From the NCBI GenBank assembly GCA_910575555.1, contig CAJTFX010000023.1:1-64000 (forward strand): a stretch of DNA of 64,000 nucleotides, read 5' to 3'. How positions within the stretch are numbered: position 1 is the stretch's first letter; each line of letters starts with the position of its first letter. Positions 36,526-44,697 of this stretch are shown here, one piece after another. The notes below the pieces were generated by a model. The model was not told the DNA's origin. It worked only from the letters and a program-made list of their open reading frames with translations, and did no database searches. Both the position numbers and the translations under genes were made by a program. This DNA is from Lachnospiraceae bacterium (lineage in GTDB: Bacteria; Bacillota; Clostridia; Lachnospirales; Lachnospiraceae).

Positions 36526-37212
36526 CTATTCTGCAGCCGTCTGATCCCATGCGTCTGTAAAAATTCCAAGCCCCTGATTGGTAAACGCATGCTTGATGCT
36601 GTCTTTATATACTGCAAGGCCCGTAGTTACAATATCCGCCCCTGCCACTGCACAGTCCACAATCTGTTTCGGCGTACGCAGAGCGGCACAGATAATCTGT
36701 GTTTTTCCATAATATCCATAATTTTTATAAATGTCCACGATATTCTGGATATAAGCTCTGCAGTCCTCTCCGTTGGCTTCTTTCCAACCGATGAATGGAG
36801 ATACGAATAAAGAATGGTTCCTGCCGGCCCAGATAGCCTGCGCCGGTGAAAATACCAGCGTCAGATTTGTGCGCACTCCTTCTGCTTCCAGCCGTCTGGC
36901 TGCTTCCACTCCCGCTTCCGTACAGGGAATTTTGATGACAAAATTACTGCAGACTGCGGCAATCTTCTTTCCTTCCGCTGCCATTGCATCCGCATCAGCC
37001 AGATGGGGATTGATTTCCACAGAAATGGGGAACTTATCATAACCTTCGAGCCCCTCTTCTTTTACCCAGTCTCCCATCTCCTGGATTACCGTCAAAAACG
37101 GCTTCCCGCTTACCATAATGTGCCTTGGATTTGTGGTAACCCCGTCAATACCGAAACTGTGATAAGCTTCCTTAATTTCTTCAATTTTAGCGCTGTCTAA
37201 AAAATACTTCAT
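36526..37212 (-). CDS. sftT: Probable sulfofructose transaldolase
   Basis: This 228-residue short transaldolase of the TalC/FSA type has the N-terminal MKYFLDSAKIEEIKEAYHSF, the phosphate/sulfonate-site DGVTTNPRH, the Schiff-base Lys in FVIKIPCTEAG (about 91) and the C-terminal GADIVTTGL. In this pathway it splits 6-deoxy-6-sulfofructose, giving 3-sulfolactaldehyde and passing dihydroxyacetone to an acceptor. The PRH after TTN, where classical enzymes have PSL/PSI, may be part of sulfonate recognition; that is an inference. The ATG at 37212 has TGGAGG before it. It is the first gene of the cluster behind the main promoter. Confidence 0.82.
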   Translation of the reverse strand: MKYFLDSAKIEEIKEAYHSFGIDGVTTNPRHIMVSGKPFLTVIQEMGDWVKEEGLEGYDKFPISVEINPHLADADAMAAEGKKIAAVCSNFVIKIPCTEAGVEAARRLEAEGVRTNLTLVFSPAQAIWAGRNHSLFVSPFIGWKEANGEDCRAYIQNIVDIYKNYGYYGKTQIICAALRTPKQIVDCAVAGADIVTTGLAVYKDSIKHAFTNQGLGIFTDAWDQTAAE

Positions 37213-37226
37213 ATGTTGTTCCTCCA

Positions 37227-37249
37227 TTTGATTAATTTTATTAATTAAT
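37227..37249. promoter_or_regulatory. Sulfoquinovose locus operator repeat 1
   Basis: This 23-bp element begins TTTGATTAATTTTATTAA and contains the palindrome ATTAATTTTATTAAT. An identical copy is at 37392-37414. It lies between the promoter and the transaldolase start, so a bound protein would block transcription. The same first bases recur at 34938 before the symporter gene. Confidence 0.7.
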
Positions 37250-37330
37250 TGTGCTAAAAAAATTTTCACGGCAGGTCTTTTTCGTAATTTACTATTCTGC
37301 TGTGTAATTTATTTCGCTTTTGATAAGTAA

Positions 37331-37359
37331 ATTATACTTCTCATCCAGGTATCCGTCAA
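37331..37359 (-). promoter_or_regulatory. Main promoter of the sulfoquinovose locus
   Basis: On the minus strand TTGACG (37354-37359), a 17-bp spacer and TATAAT (37331-37336) form a strong promoter, giving a leader of about 110 bases before the transaldolase ATG. The two identical operator repeats flank it. Confidence 0.85.
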
Positions 37360-37391
37360 CCGATTTGATGAAATCAATTCTGTTTCTCTAT

Positions 37392-37447
37392 TTTGATTAA
37401 TTTTATTAATTAATATTTGTGCAATGTGCACATATCTAGTGCACAAT
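37392..37447. promoter_or_regulatory. Operator repeat 2 and adjacent GTGCAC palindromes
   Basis: The identical 23-bp repeat (37392-37414) is about 165 bp from copy 1. Beside it lies a TTGTGCA...TGCACAA inverted repeat (37418-37446) with an inner GTGCAC pair. This suggests a second regulator site, possibly for the DUF1349 gene's 3' region or for catabolite control. Confidence 0.55.
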
Positions 37448-37485
37448 GAACTTTCTATATTTGAATGCAAAGGCCGCTACCCTCC

Positions 37486-38085
37486 TCAATCCGGCTGCTG
37501 TCCCTCATGGACTTTCCACCGGCATTCTGTCATCTCCAGGTTGGAAAACGCCGCCCGGAAAGAGGAATCCTCCGGTGAACACGCATAAACGCCGAACTTT
37601 ACCTTCCCGCCGCCCCAATACATATGGCAGATACGCATCTGATGAAATGTAATCCCGTCATAAGAGCACTCAATGCAGTAATCATCCTCCCGTCTGCTGA
37701 AACGATACCACATGGTTTTCACAGACGCGTCTATCTCGGTGGTGGCCCAGTCAGAATATCCGTGGTTGGTTACCACGCTTCCCAAATGCTGAAACGTTTC
37801 ATTCTCATACTCCACGGAAGCTTTCAGCCAGTTCTCGCTGTCTAAATACATGACAATGCCGCACTGGTCAAATCTGCAGCAGCTTTCCTGAAATTCGGTT
37901 TTCACCACAAAGCTGAAATATTTTTCACTTGTCTCCATCTGGAAAACAGGCGCATTGTCGTTCCTGAAATGGTAATAGGTTCTCTGCCATAAATCTGTAT
38001 GGGGTTTTGTGGTAATTTCTATAGTATCCTCATTGACTGTATACTGTTTTGGCTCCCTGGTCCATGTAAACTTGGTTAAATCCAT
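37486..38085 (-). CDS. DUF1349 domain protein
   Basis: This 199-residue soluble protein fills the DUF1349 beta-sandwich family (concanavalin-like fold), with DLWQRTYYHFRNDNAPVFQM, YSDWATTEIDASVKTMWYRF and the C-terminal VKFGVYACSPEDSSFRAAFS. Members are thought to bind sugars or sugar acids, and one Saccharomyces member (Yml130-type annotation) gives no clear function. The ATG at 38085 is preferred over an earlier ATG because GGAGGCGG lies before it. It is on the same strand just upstream of the sulfoquinovose promoter. Whether it belongs to that locus or is an unrelated neighbour cannot be told from sequence. Confidence 0.72.
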   Translation of the reverse strand: MDLTKFTWTREPKQYTVNEDTIEITTKPHTDLWQRTYYHFRNDNAPVFQMETSEKYFSFVVKTEFQESCCRFDQCGIVMYLDSENWLKASVEYENETFQHLGSVVTNHGYSDWATTEIDASVKTMWYRFSRREDDYCIECSYDGITFHQMRICHMYWGGGKVKFGVYACSPEDSSFRAAFSNLEMTECRWKVHEGQQPD

Positions 38086-38196
38086 ACGTTTCCGCCTCCT
38101 GCTGTTTTCTTTAATCATATCCTATCTTGAGACTTTTCACAATAAAATCCTGCCGCTTTTCACTGATTGATGCCTGGAAATTATAACTCTTTTTTC

Positions 38197-38636
38197 TTAA
38201 AATTTTTCAAACAGGGCAATCAACCGGCTTCTCTTCTTCACCTCGGCCTTTATAAAAATATTATGCATATGCGCTTTGGCTGTGCCGATGGAAATATAGA
38301 GTTCCTCGCTGATTTCACTGTAATTCTTATTTTTCAGAAGAAGCCTGAAAATATTCTGCTCCCGTACCGTAAACTGGTATTCATGGCAAAACAGATAGAA
38401 TTTGGAGTAATCATCGCCAGACGCAAGAGAATCCGTTGTTTCCATGGGAATATCCGTCTCTTCCTCTTCTGCCTGCTGTTCCGCAGATATCTGCTCCGTC
38501 CCGTCCTCTCCCTCCTTTTCCGATGGTTCTGAAGATATCTGTTCCACCCCGTCCTCACATCTGCTCCAAGCATTCTGAGGATTTTAGCCCCCAAAAAAAG
38601 GCAGCAGGCTGCATACGCAGAACAGCCGCAGAACAT
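38197..38636 (-). pseudogene. Truncated LuxR-family regulator
   Basis: The 3' part of a regulator gene keeps a complete LuxR helix-turn-helix (EQNIFRLLLKNKNYSEISEE, then LYISIGTAKAHMHNIFIKAE). Before it is an acidic stretch with two similar units (GTEQISAEQQAEEEETD and a preceding copy). Two overlapping frames upstream and the loss of any sensor or membrane part indicate a broken 5' end, right where a transposase fragment begins (38642). The intact gene was probably a membrane LuxR protein. Translation could start at GTG 38547, but no good RBS is seen. Confidence 0.55.
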
Positions 38637-38641
38637 CTTCC

Positions 38642-39175
38642 GTGATATTGCGGTTCACCATTGTAATTCTGGAAGCTGTATATATTACTCCGGCAAAGAT
38701 TGTCTGTGTCCGGAATAAAAGCAGGAAAAAGGACTGGCTTGCCATTATCAGCACGGATACAACCATTTCAGAAGAAGAAATCATCCGTATTTATGGAAAA
38801 CACCGGGACATTGAGGTGTTTTTCAAAGCATACAAATCCTGTCTGCATCTGGTAAAGGAGTGCAGGAGTCTCTCCTATGATGCATTGACAGCCCATGTAT
38901 CCATTGTTTTTGCACGATATATGATGCTGTCTGTTACGCAGCGGTGCAATACTGATGACAAAACGATATGCGAACTGTATTTCCGCCTTATGGACGAACT
39001 GGATGATATCACTTTCAGCCAATCTATGAGGATTGTTATAGACGCACTTATAGAATCTGTTACGGAATACTTCCATATCACTGAGCAGCAGCTGGAAGAA
39101 TTTACGTCCGGCTTTGTTCAAAGACTGCTAAAGTACATGCAAAAAGCATCGGAGAGAGGTTCCATAACTGCCTGA
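38642..39175 (+). pseudogene. IS4-type transposase, C-terminal fragment
   Basis: The 177-residue frame has the C-terminal block of a DDE transposase: NKSRKKDWLAIISTDTTISE, then IIRIYGKHRDIEVFFKAYKS with the catalytic Glu of the Y-(2)-R-(3)-E region, and SYDALTAHVSIVFARYMMLS. The N-terminal two thirds with the catalytic Asp pair are missing, so it is an inactive remnant. No inverted repeats were found at its edges. Its left end abuts the truncated LuxR gene. Confidence 0.75.
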
Positions 39176-39231
39176 TTACTATTTTGTGAGTTAACGTATT
39201 GATTTTTCAAAGTGCAAATCCCATTTTTAAT

Positions 39232-39339
39232 GTGGGAAGTTTGAGTATCCTGATTAACAGCAGCGCCATGGGCATGGAAAAAACTGCCCAATTTCTTGCC
39301 ATTGCCGCCAAAATGAAGTTTAGATTAGATCCGAATTGA
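39232..39339 (+). pseudogene. Short ORF remnant, unknown
   Basis: A 36-codon frame begins at GTG and reads VGSLSILINSSAMGMEKTAQ, then FLAIAAKMKFRLDPN, and ends at TGA 39337. It has no RBS and looks like the 3' end of a lost gene. The family is not recognised. Confidence 0.25.
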
Positions 39340-39370
39340 CACATGCTTTATCATACACTGTGTAAAAAAT

Positions 39371-39400
39371 GCCCGGCCACTCTGATAGACCGGGCATTTT
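39371..39400 (-). terminator. Terminator of the nan operon
   Basis: GCCCGG pairs with CCGGGC over a 13-base loop, with AAAAAT and ATTTTT on either side, so it can work both ways. It lies past the tandem repeat that follows nanA. Confidence 0.75.
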
Positions 39401-39410
39401 TCTATATATG

Positions 39411-39563
39411 TATTTATTAATTTTCCGGCCCGGCAAATCACCCGAGCCGCTTTTACAAATATTTCTTCCCGGCCTGGCAAATCACCCAAGCCGCCTTTAT
39501 AAATATTTCTTCTTTGCTTCACAAATCATCTTTGCCGCTTCATTCACAATCTCCATATCTGTG
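39411..39563. repeat. 44-bp tandem repeat built from the nanA 3' end
   Basis: About 3.4 imperfect copies of a 44-bp unit run from 39411 into the last codons of nanA. Landmarks such as CAAATCA recur at 39434, 39478 and 39522, and AAATATTTCTTC recurs at 39457 and 39501. The rightmost unit is the true nanA 3' end. Since 44 is not a multiple of 3, the added copies lie outside the reading frame. Confidence 0.8.
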
Positions 39564-40414
39564 TCAGCCAAAGCCGGAAGGGGCGCTCGAACGCTGCCAA
39601 TGTCAAGCCCTTCATTCAATTTCAGAATGGCTTTCATTACTGCGTACAGGTTTCCATGGGCAGAACACATTTTGTAAATAATCTCATTGCAGGCATACTG
39701 GATCTCTTTTGCCAGTTCCATGTTATTTTCTTTGATGCACGCATCCATTTTCAGGAACAATTCCGGCATAACGCCGTAAGTGCCGCCGATTGCGCCCTCT
39801 GCCCCTATCACGCGTCCGCTGATAAACTGCTCGTCCGGGCCGTTGAACACAATATAATCCGCGCCTGCCTCCTGTTTGAACACCTGAATATCCTGTACCG
39901 GCATCGAAGAATTCTTAACGCCGATGACATTGGGATTTTTCCTCATCTCTGCAAATAGCCCGGGCGTAAGCGCAACTCCGGCAAGCTGCGGAATGTTGTA
40001 AATTACAAAATCTGTATTGGGCGCCGCCTCACTGATATCATTCCAGTACTTTGCCATTGCATGCTCCGGCAGATGAAAATAAATAGGCGGAATTGCCGCA
40101 ATAGCGTCTACTCCCAAAGATTCCGCATGTTTTGCAAGGGTCTGGCTGTCCTGTGTGTTGTTGCAGGCCACATGGGCAATTACGGTCAGTTTTCCCTCTG
40201 CAGCCTTCATAACGCTTTCCAGTACAAGCTGCCGTTCCTGAACGCTCTGGTAAATGCACTCTCCGGAAGAACCGTTGACATATACGCCTTTTACGCCTTT
40301 TTCTACAAAATACTTTGTCAGCGCTTTAACACCCTCCGGGCTGATCTTTCCGTCTTTATCATAACAGGCATAAAATGCCGGGATTATTCCTTTATATTTT
40401 TCAAGATTTCTCAT
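39497..40414 (-). CDS. nanA: N-acetylneuraminate lyase
   Basis: This 305-residue class I aldolase of the DHDPS/NAL family cleaves Neu5Ac into ManNAc and pyruvate. The Schiff-base Lys is in VIGVKNSSMP, the catalytic Tyr is in FVIYNIPQLAG, and the carboxylate-binding loop is VNGSSGECIYQ. ATG 40414 is used because AAAGGAGAAAG stands 9 bases before it. It is the last gene of the nan cluster, 105 bp after the sialidase, with a hairpin between. The 3' end is followed by a tandem repeat made from its own sequence. Confidence 0.92.
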   Translation of the reverse strand: MRNLEKYKGIIPAFYACYDKDGKISPEGVKALTKYFVEKGVKGVYVNGSSGECIYQSVQERQLVLESVMKAAEGKLTVIAHVACNNTQDSQTLAKHAESLGVDAIAAIPPIYFHLPEHAMAKYWNDISEAAPNTDFVIYNIPQLAGVALTPGLFAEMRKNPNVIGVKNSSMPVQDIQVFKQEAGADYIVFNGPDEQFISGRVIGAEGAIGGTYGVMPELFLKMDACIKENNMELAKEIQYACNEIIYKMCSAHGNLYAVMKAILKLNEGLDIGSVRAPLPALADTDMEIVNEAAKMICEAKKKYL

Positions 40415-40453
40415 TTTTTCTTTCTCCTTTTCTTTCAAACATTACTCTTTCTA

Positions 40454-40488
40454 AAAGAGCGGCTACCCCTTAAAGGTAACCGCTCTTT
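40454..40488 (-). terminator. Intercistronic hairpin between nanH and nanA
   Basis: AAAGAGCGGCTACC pairs with GGTAACCGCTCTTT (one G-T pair) around a seven-base loop. It may reduce read-through from the sialidase gene into nanA or protect the upstream mRNA end. Confidence 0.7.
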
Positions 40489-40519
40489 CCGCTAAACCGC
40501 CGGGAGTTCAGGCGTCGCC

Positions 40520-42685
40520 TTATAATGAAACTTTCAGTTCATCTATGGTGAATGTCTCATACTTCAGGATATTTTTCAAATGCAATTCATTTCTGGACCA
40601 GGAATCATATTTCTCGTATAACACTCCGATCTCGCCATTGGGAAGCTCGGTTAAACAGGAATAGGAATATCCCATCTGCGGTGTGTCAACGGAATAGCAG
40701 TATTTCCATTCCACAGAATACTTATCTGTGCCGGAATTTCCAGTATCATTGATTAATCCAATCCAGATTTTTCCGTTCTTTCTTCCGTTTGTTGCGTTTG
40801 GAGCTGACAGTAAAATTGCCGGCTTGCCGTCAATCGGCTGTGAATAGTTGATGACAGACAACTGTGTGCCGTATGATGTTGTTGCAATTCCCGAAAGAGG
40901 AACACGCTGGCTCCAGGTTTCTCCGCCGTCAGCGCTGCTGACTTCCGCAATATACCCTGAACCGGTTCTTAAATATGTTTTCAATGAGCCGTCCGGCATT
41001 TCCACGATCTGCGCTTCTGCTGTAGCTCCGCCTGTGAAATTGTCCGCTTCCACATAAGTCCAGGTGGTTCCATGGTCGTCGCTGTACATAAATCCTAACT
41101 CTGCAGATGATTTGGAATACAGAGGCACAAGCAGCCGTCCGGCATGTTCGCCCTTAGATATCTGAATTCCAACGCCAGGGCCTACCACCAGGAACTTGGA
41201 TACTTCTGGCTTAAATGTACTTACAATCTGTAAATCGGACCAGGTAGTTCCCTCATCATCAGAATATCTCATTGCCAGATAATTGGTGGGGAATGCCTTA
41301 AAATCTGCATCTTTGTAGAATACATTCATATTTACGTCGGTATCTGTTTTTGTTTCCAGTAAAGTGGTTCCCTGGAAGTTATAGTCATACTGTTTACAGG
41401 TCAATGCCGTTCCGTTCTTATAGATGTTATACTCTGCATCCACACTGTATTCTGTTGCTGTATTTGCCGCGTCATTGTAAATCACGCCGTTTTCTCTGAT
41501 TGTATATCCGTATGTACCTGCTGCATCGTCTTTCCAACGCAGTTTCAGATACTTCTGACCATCAATTTCCTTGAACCCGGAGCCTACTGATGCATTAGAG
41601 CTTCCGATTCCGGCAGGCATCAAATCCGCAAAAAGGAATATGCGGCTTGTCTCTTTATCTTCCAAAAGAACCGGATCGATATAAGAAGCGCTTCCCTGAA
41701 TCTGAACGTTCTTTCCGACATCATCCCGCGGCCAGTCAATGTTCTTATCTACGTAATCATCGAATTTCAGCGGTAAGGTAGGCTGCCCCCAGGTCTCTCC
41801 TCCGTCTGTACTCTTCGCAAATGCAATATTAATCTTGCTCTTGGAATCATGCGTTCCGCCATACCTTGCGTCTGCCGCTGCAATCACAGTGCCGGACTTC
41901 AAAGTAAGAAGGGACGGGATACGGAAATAATTGGATTTTGTGGCGTCTCCTGCATAAAAGATATTCTTTGCATAGGTCGTCTCTCCCGTTGCTGCAATCA
42001 GCTCTTCATCGGAAAGTGCATCCTGATATACCTGGATACTATTGATTGTTCCCCCAAAAGGATACGAAACTGCACCCTGACGCACGGTTCCGCCCAACAT
42101 GGCATTGTCTACTCCGGTAATATCACTGATGAACTTAAATGCCGTCTGGTCGAGTGAGGCAATCAACTCTCCATTCGCAAACAGCTTGTACTGGCTATTT
42201 TCTCTGTCGGCCTTCAACGCAATGGTATTCGGCACTCTTTCCCCCTTGTAACTGCCGCGTACGGCTGCCGGCCGGGACAGCGTATATTTAAACACATTGT
42301 CGTTATTCCGCAGCTCCATTCCAACTGTGCCGGTATTGGTCACATATAAATGGAAATGCCTGTTCTGGTTTCCGGCTGTACTATTCCCAACACTGAAAAG
42401 AGATTGAATCCCATTCTCACTTGTAGTCTTGTAAGAAATAAGGATGGTGCCCTGTTCCAATGCTTTTACCGCATCTATGCCCGACTCTCCGTTTAAGCTG
42501 AACCCGGCGCCCTCCTGAATCTCAATCCCTTCTTTTTGAAAAACAGGAGCCCCTGAAGTTTCACTGATTAATTCGCTCATACCTGCCGCCGCGTCAGTTT
42601 GCGGTTCCTGCGCAGATACGCTCATGGGCATAATACATAATGCAGCAGCCGTCGCTACAGAAATGACTTTTTTATAGTTATACAT
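40520..42685 (-). CDS. nanH: Intramolecular trans-sialidase (GH33, CBM40)
   Basis: This 721-residue secreted enzyme has a signal peptide (MYNYKKVISVATAAALCIMP, cleaved after SAQ region), a CBM40-like lectin domain (about 45-230), then a six-blade propeller. The propeller has the arginine-triad FRIPSLL motif, Asp boxes (STDGGETW, YSDDEGTTW, YSDDHGTTW, SADGGETW) and an inserted beta domain (about 360-450). In R. gnavus NanH, a Thr and a Trp over the active site force release of 2,7-anhydro-Neu5Ac. Candidates here are the Thr in NFTGGATAEAQ and the Trp in EKYDSWSRNELH. No sortase or membrane anchor is seen at the C terminus, so it is probably released. Confidence 0.88.
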   Translation of the reverse strand: MYNYKKVISVATAAALCIMPMSVSAQEPQTDAAAGMSELISETSGAPVFQKEGIEIQEGAGFSLNGESGIDAVKALEQGTILISYKTTSENGIQSLFSVGNSTAGNQNRHFHLYVTNTGTVGMELRNNDNVFKYTLSRPAAVRGSYKGERVPNTIALKADRENSQYKLFANGELIASLDQTAFKFISDITGVDNAMLGGTVRQGAVSYPFGGTINSIQVYQDALSDEELIAATGETTYAKNIFYAGDATKSNYFRIPSLLTLKSGTVIAAADARYGGTHDSKSKINIAFAKSTDGGETWGQPTLPLKFDDYVDKNIDWPRDDVGKNVQIQGSASYIDPVLLEDKETSRIFLFADLMPAGIGSSNASVGSGFKEIDGQKYLKLRWKDDAAGTYGYTIRENGVIYNDAANTATEYSVDAEYNIYKNGTALTCKQYDYNFQGTTLLETKTDTDVNMNVFYKDADFKAFPTNYLAMRYSDDEGTTWSDLQIVSTFKPEVSKFLVVGPGVGIQISKGEHAGRLLVPLYSKSSAELGFMYSDDHGTTWTYVEADNFTGGATAEAQIVEMPDGSLKTYLRTGSGYIAEVSSADGGETWSQRVPLSGIATTSYGTQLSVINYSQPIDGKPAILLSAPNATNGRKNGKIWIGLINDTGNSGTDKYSVEWKYCYSVDTPQMGYSYSCLTELPNGEIGVLYEKYDSWSRNELHLKNILKYETFTIDELKVSL

Positions 42686-42728
42686 AATACTCCTCCTATC
42701 TGATAACTCTACCTCATTTTACCTCATT

Positions 42729-43841
42729 TCACTTTCCGATGATTTCATTTAACTTCACTTTTCGATCCTCAAATCTTGATTTTGTGCAGGCATCCGCCGT
42801 TGCGATTGCCGCTCTTGCTGCTTCACCGGTCAGCAGCGGCCGGAATTCATCATCCACCTCTTTTCCGTGTAAAATTCCATTCAGGTATTTCATTTCATTT
42901 TTCATAATGCTGTGCAGCCACATGGGCGGTTTCTTCCCTGGCTTTCCATACATGATTGCGCCGTCCATCTCTGTACCATGATAAATCCTGGTACGGTCAT
43001 CATCCTCTTCCTGGGATTCATGCACTAAAAAATGTTCCTCCTTTCCATTTACTTTCAGAGTTCCTCCGCAGTTGCACATATCAATTCGGATGGCTCCTTC
43101 TGTTCCCTGAATCAACACATAGTGCTCCGGCCAATGGAACGCAGAGCCCCATTCCAGCACAGCATAGCGGTTATCCGAGAATTCCATGTTTACAAACAGC
43201 ATATCGTCCTCGTCCCCGAATGCGTCGCCCTGATGGGCAACATTTCCGCCTGTCATAGTAACCTGTTCGGGCATTCCTCCCATCAAAAACTGTACACAAT
43301 CCAACTCATGAATGTGGTGGTACAGATGACCGCCTGATTTCTCCCGGATTTTTTTCCAGGAAATGGTGGGCTGTTCTTCCTCCCAGCCGTTTCTTGCAGA
43401 ATGGCAGTACAGAATTTTACCAATCACTCCGTCGTTGATCAGCTTCTTCGCATGACGCACCCCATGGAAGAAATTCATTACATGGCCGGCCATAAACACC
43501 ACACCGTGCTCCTGGCAGGCTCTTACCATCTCGTCGCAATCCTGGTAGGAAAGGGCAATTGGTTTTTCACAGAAAACATTTACCCCATGTTCAGCCGCTT
43601 TGATTACTGGTTCTTTATGTAAATAATTGGGCGTTGCTATAATAACTGCATCCACATCTTCCCTGCTGTACAAAGTATCCAGATCTGTTTCCACATCACA
43701 CCCCAGCTCCTCTGCCACAGACTGGGCATTTTCCGGGTCAAGGACTGCAACGATTTTCGCTCCTTCCTCTTCCTTCATAATTCTGCCAAGCTCTGCGCCA
43801 AAATATCCTGTTCCTACTACTGCATATCCTATTGTTTTCAT
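42729..43841 (-). CDS. nanOx: 2,7-anhydro-Neu5Ac oxidoreductase
   Basis: This 370-residue Gfo/Idh/MocA family protein has the N-terminal Rossmann motif AVVGTGYFGAELGRIM and the family's central CEKPIALSYQDCDEM with the Lys that sits by the nicotinamide. The active-site stretch is SGGHLYHHIHELDCVQFLMG. R. gnavus NanOx and E. coli YjhC are of this type and turn imported 2,7-anhydro-Neu5Ac into Neu5Ac through an NAD+-dependent redox cycle. The gene position between the importer and the intramolecular sialidase supports that role. Confidence 0.87.
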   Translation of the reverse strand: MKTIGYAVVGTGYFGAELGRIMKEEEGAKIVAVLDPENAQSVAEELGCDVETDLDTLYSREDVDAVIIATPNYLHKEPVIKAAEHGVNVFCEKPIALSYQDCDEMVRACQEHGVVFMAGHVMNFFHGVRHAKKLINDGVIGKILYCHSARNGWEEEQPTISWKKIREKSGGHLYHHIHELDCVQFLMGGMPEQVTMTGGNVAHQGDAFGDEDDMLFVNMEFSDNRYAVLEWGSAFHWPEHYVLIQGTEGAIRIDMCNCGGTLKVNGKEEHFLVHESQEEDDDRTRIYHGTEMDGAIMYGKPGKKPPMWLHSIMKNEMKYLNGILHGKEVDDEFRPLLTGEAARAAIATADACTKSRFEDRKVKLNEIIGK

Positions 43842-43863
43842 TTTATATTTACCTCCAAATTTA

Positions 43864-44697
43864 TTATTTCACTGCGCCTTCTGTCATACCGCCTGCAATC
43901 TTATTCTGAATAAACATAAAGAATACCACCGAGGGGACAACTACGAGAGCTGATGCTGCCATCATATCTCCCCAATTTAAAATTTCGGCTCCCTGTAATG
44001 ATTTCAATGCCACCGAAACTGTCATTTTCTCTGTACTGTTAATCAGTATTAAGGAATATAAAAATTCATTCCAGGCATTGATAAATGTATAAATGGCCGT
44101 TGCCACGATTCCCGGCATTACCAGAGGAAGCACAATCTGTACAAACGTCTGAAGCTTGTTGGCTCCGTCCACTCTTGCCGCCTCTTCAATTCCAATGGGC
44201 ACCGTCTTAAAGAAGCCCACCAGCATCCATACCGCATACGGTACGCTGAAAGACAGATAGACAATCACCAGTCCGATTCTCGTATTTACCAGTCCTGCCT
44301 TTGCCATTACCATGGAATATGGAATTGCAAGCAGAATCGGCGGAAACATATAGGTGGTCACAAGCACTTTGGACATAATTGAACCAAGCTTCGGGAAAAA
44401 CCTTACAATTCCGTATGCCGCCATGGATGAAATCACAATGGCGATACATGTAGTCGAAATAGCTATGAGTAAGCTGTTTGCAATATTTTCCGCAAACCCA
44501 AGCTCGTTGATTACATGCAGGAAATTCTCCAGGGTAAAATGCTTCGGCAAAATCCTTGTGGGGTTCGCCGTCAGATCCCCGGATGTTTTCACAGAGCATA
44601 ACAGCACCCACACCAATGGGAAAAAGGCCACCACTGCTAAAATAATCAGATAGATATGACAGAAAACATTTCCGATTTTATCTCTTCTCGTTGTCAT
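43864..44697 (-). CDS. ABC importer permease, sialic acid type (MalG-like)
   Basis: This 277-residue carbohydrate ABC permease has six membrane segments and an EAA loop (IGIEEAARVDGANKLQTFVQ) for contact with the ATPase. The start overlaps the stop of the partner permease by one base. No ATPase gene is in the cluster; such CUT1 importers usually share a common MsmX-type ATPase. In R. gnavus this transporter (SAT2) takes up 2,7-anhydro-Neu5Ac. Confidence 0.88.
   Translation of the reverse strand: MTTRRDKIGNVFCHIYLIILAVVAFFPLVWVLLCSVKTSGDLTANPTRILPKHFTLENFLHVINELGFAENIANSLLIAISTTCIAIVISSMAAYGIVRFFPKLGSIMSKVLVTTYMFPPILLAIPYSMVMAKAGLVNTRIGLVIVYLSFSVPYAVWMLVGFFKTVPIGIEEAARVDGANKLQTFVQIVLPLVMPGIVATAIYTFINAWNEFLYSLILINSTEKMTVSVALKSLQGAEILNWGDMMAASALVVVPSVVFFMFIQNKIAGGMTEGAVK

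Noticed and set aside
38334-38636. Minus-strand frame of 100 residues overlapping the truncated LuxR gene, rich in Cys and Arg.
   Set aside because: It is an alternative frame over the acidic LuxR linker, with composition typical of an antiphase reading and no RBS.
39423-39520. The repeats after nanA were first considered as a CRISPR array.
   Set aside because: The units are directly adjoining 44-bp tandem copies with no spacers, and are derived from the nanA coding end.
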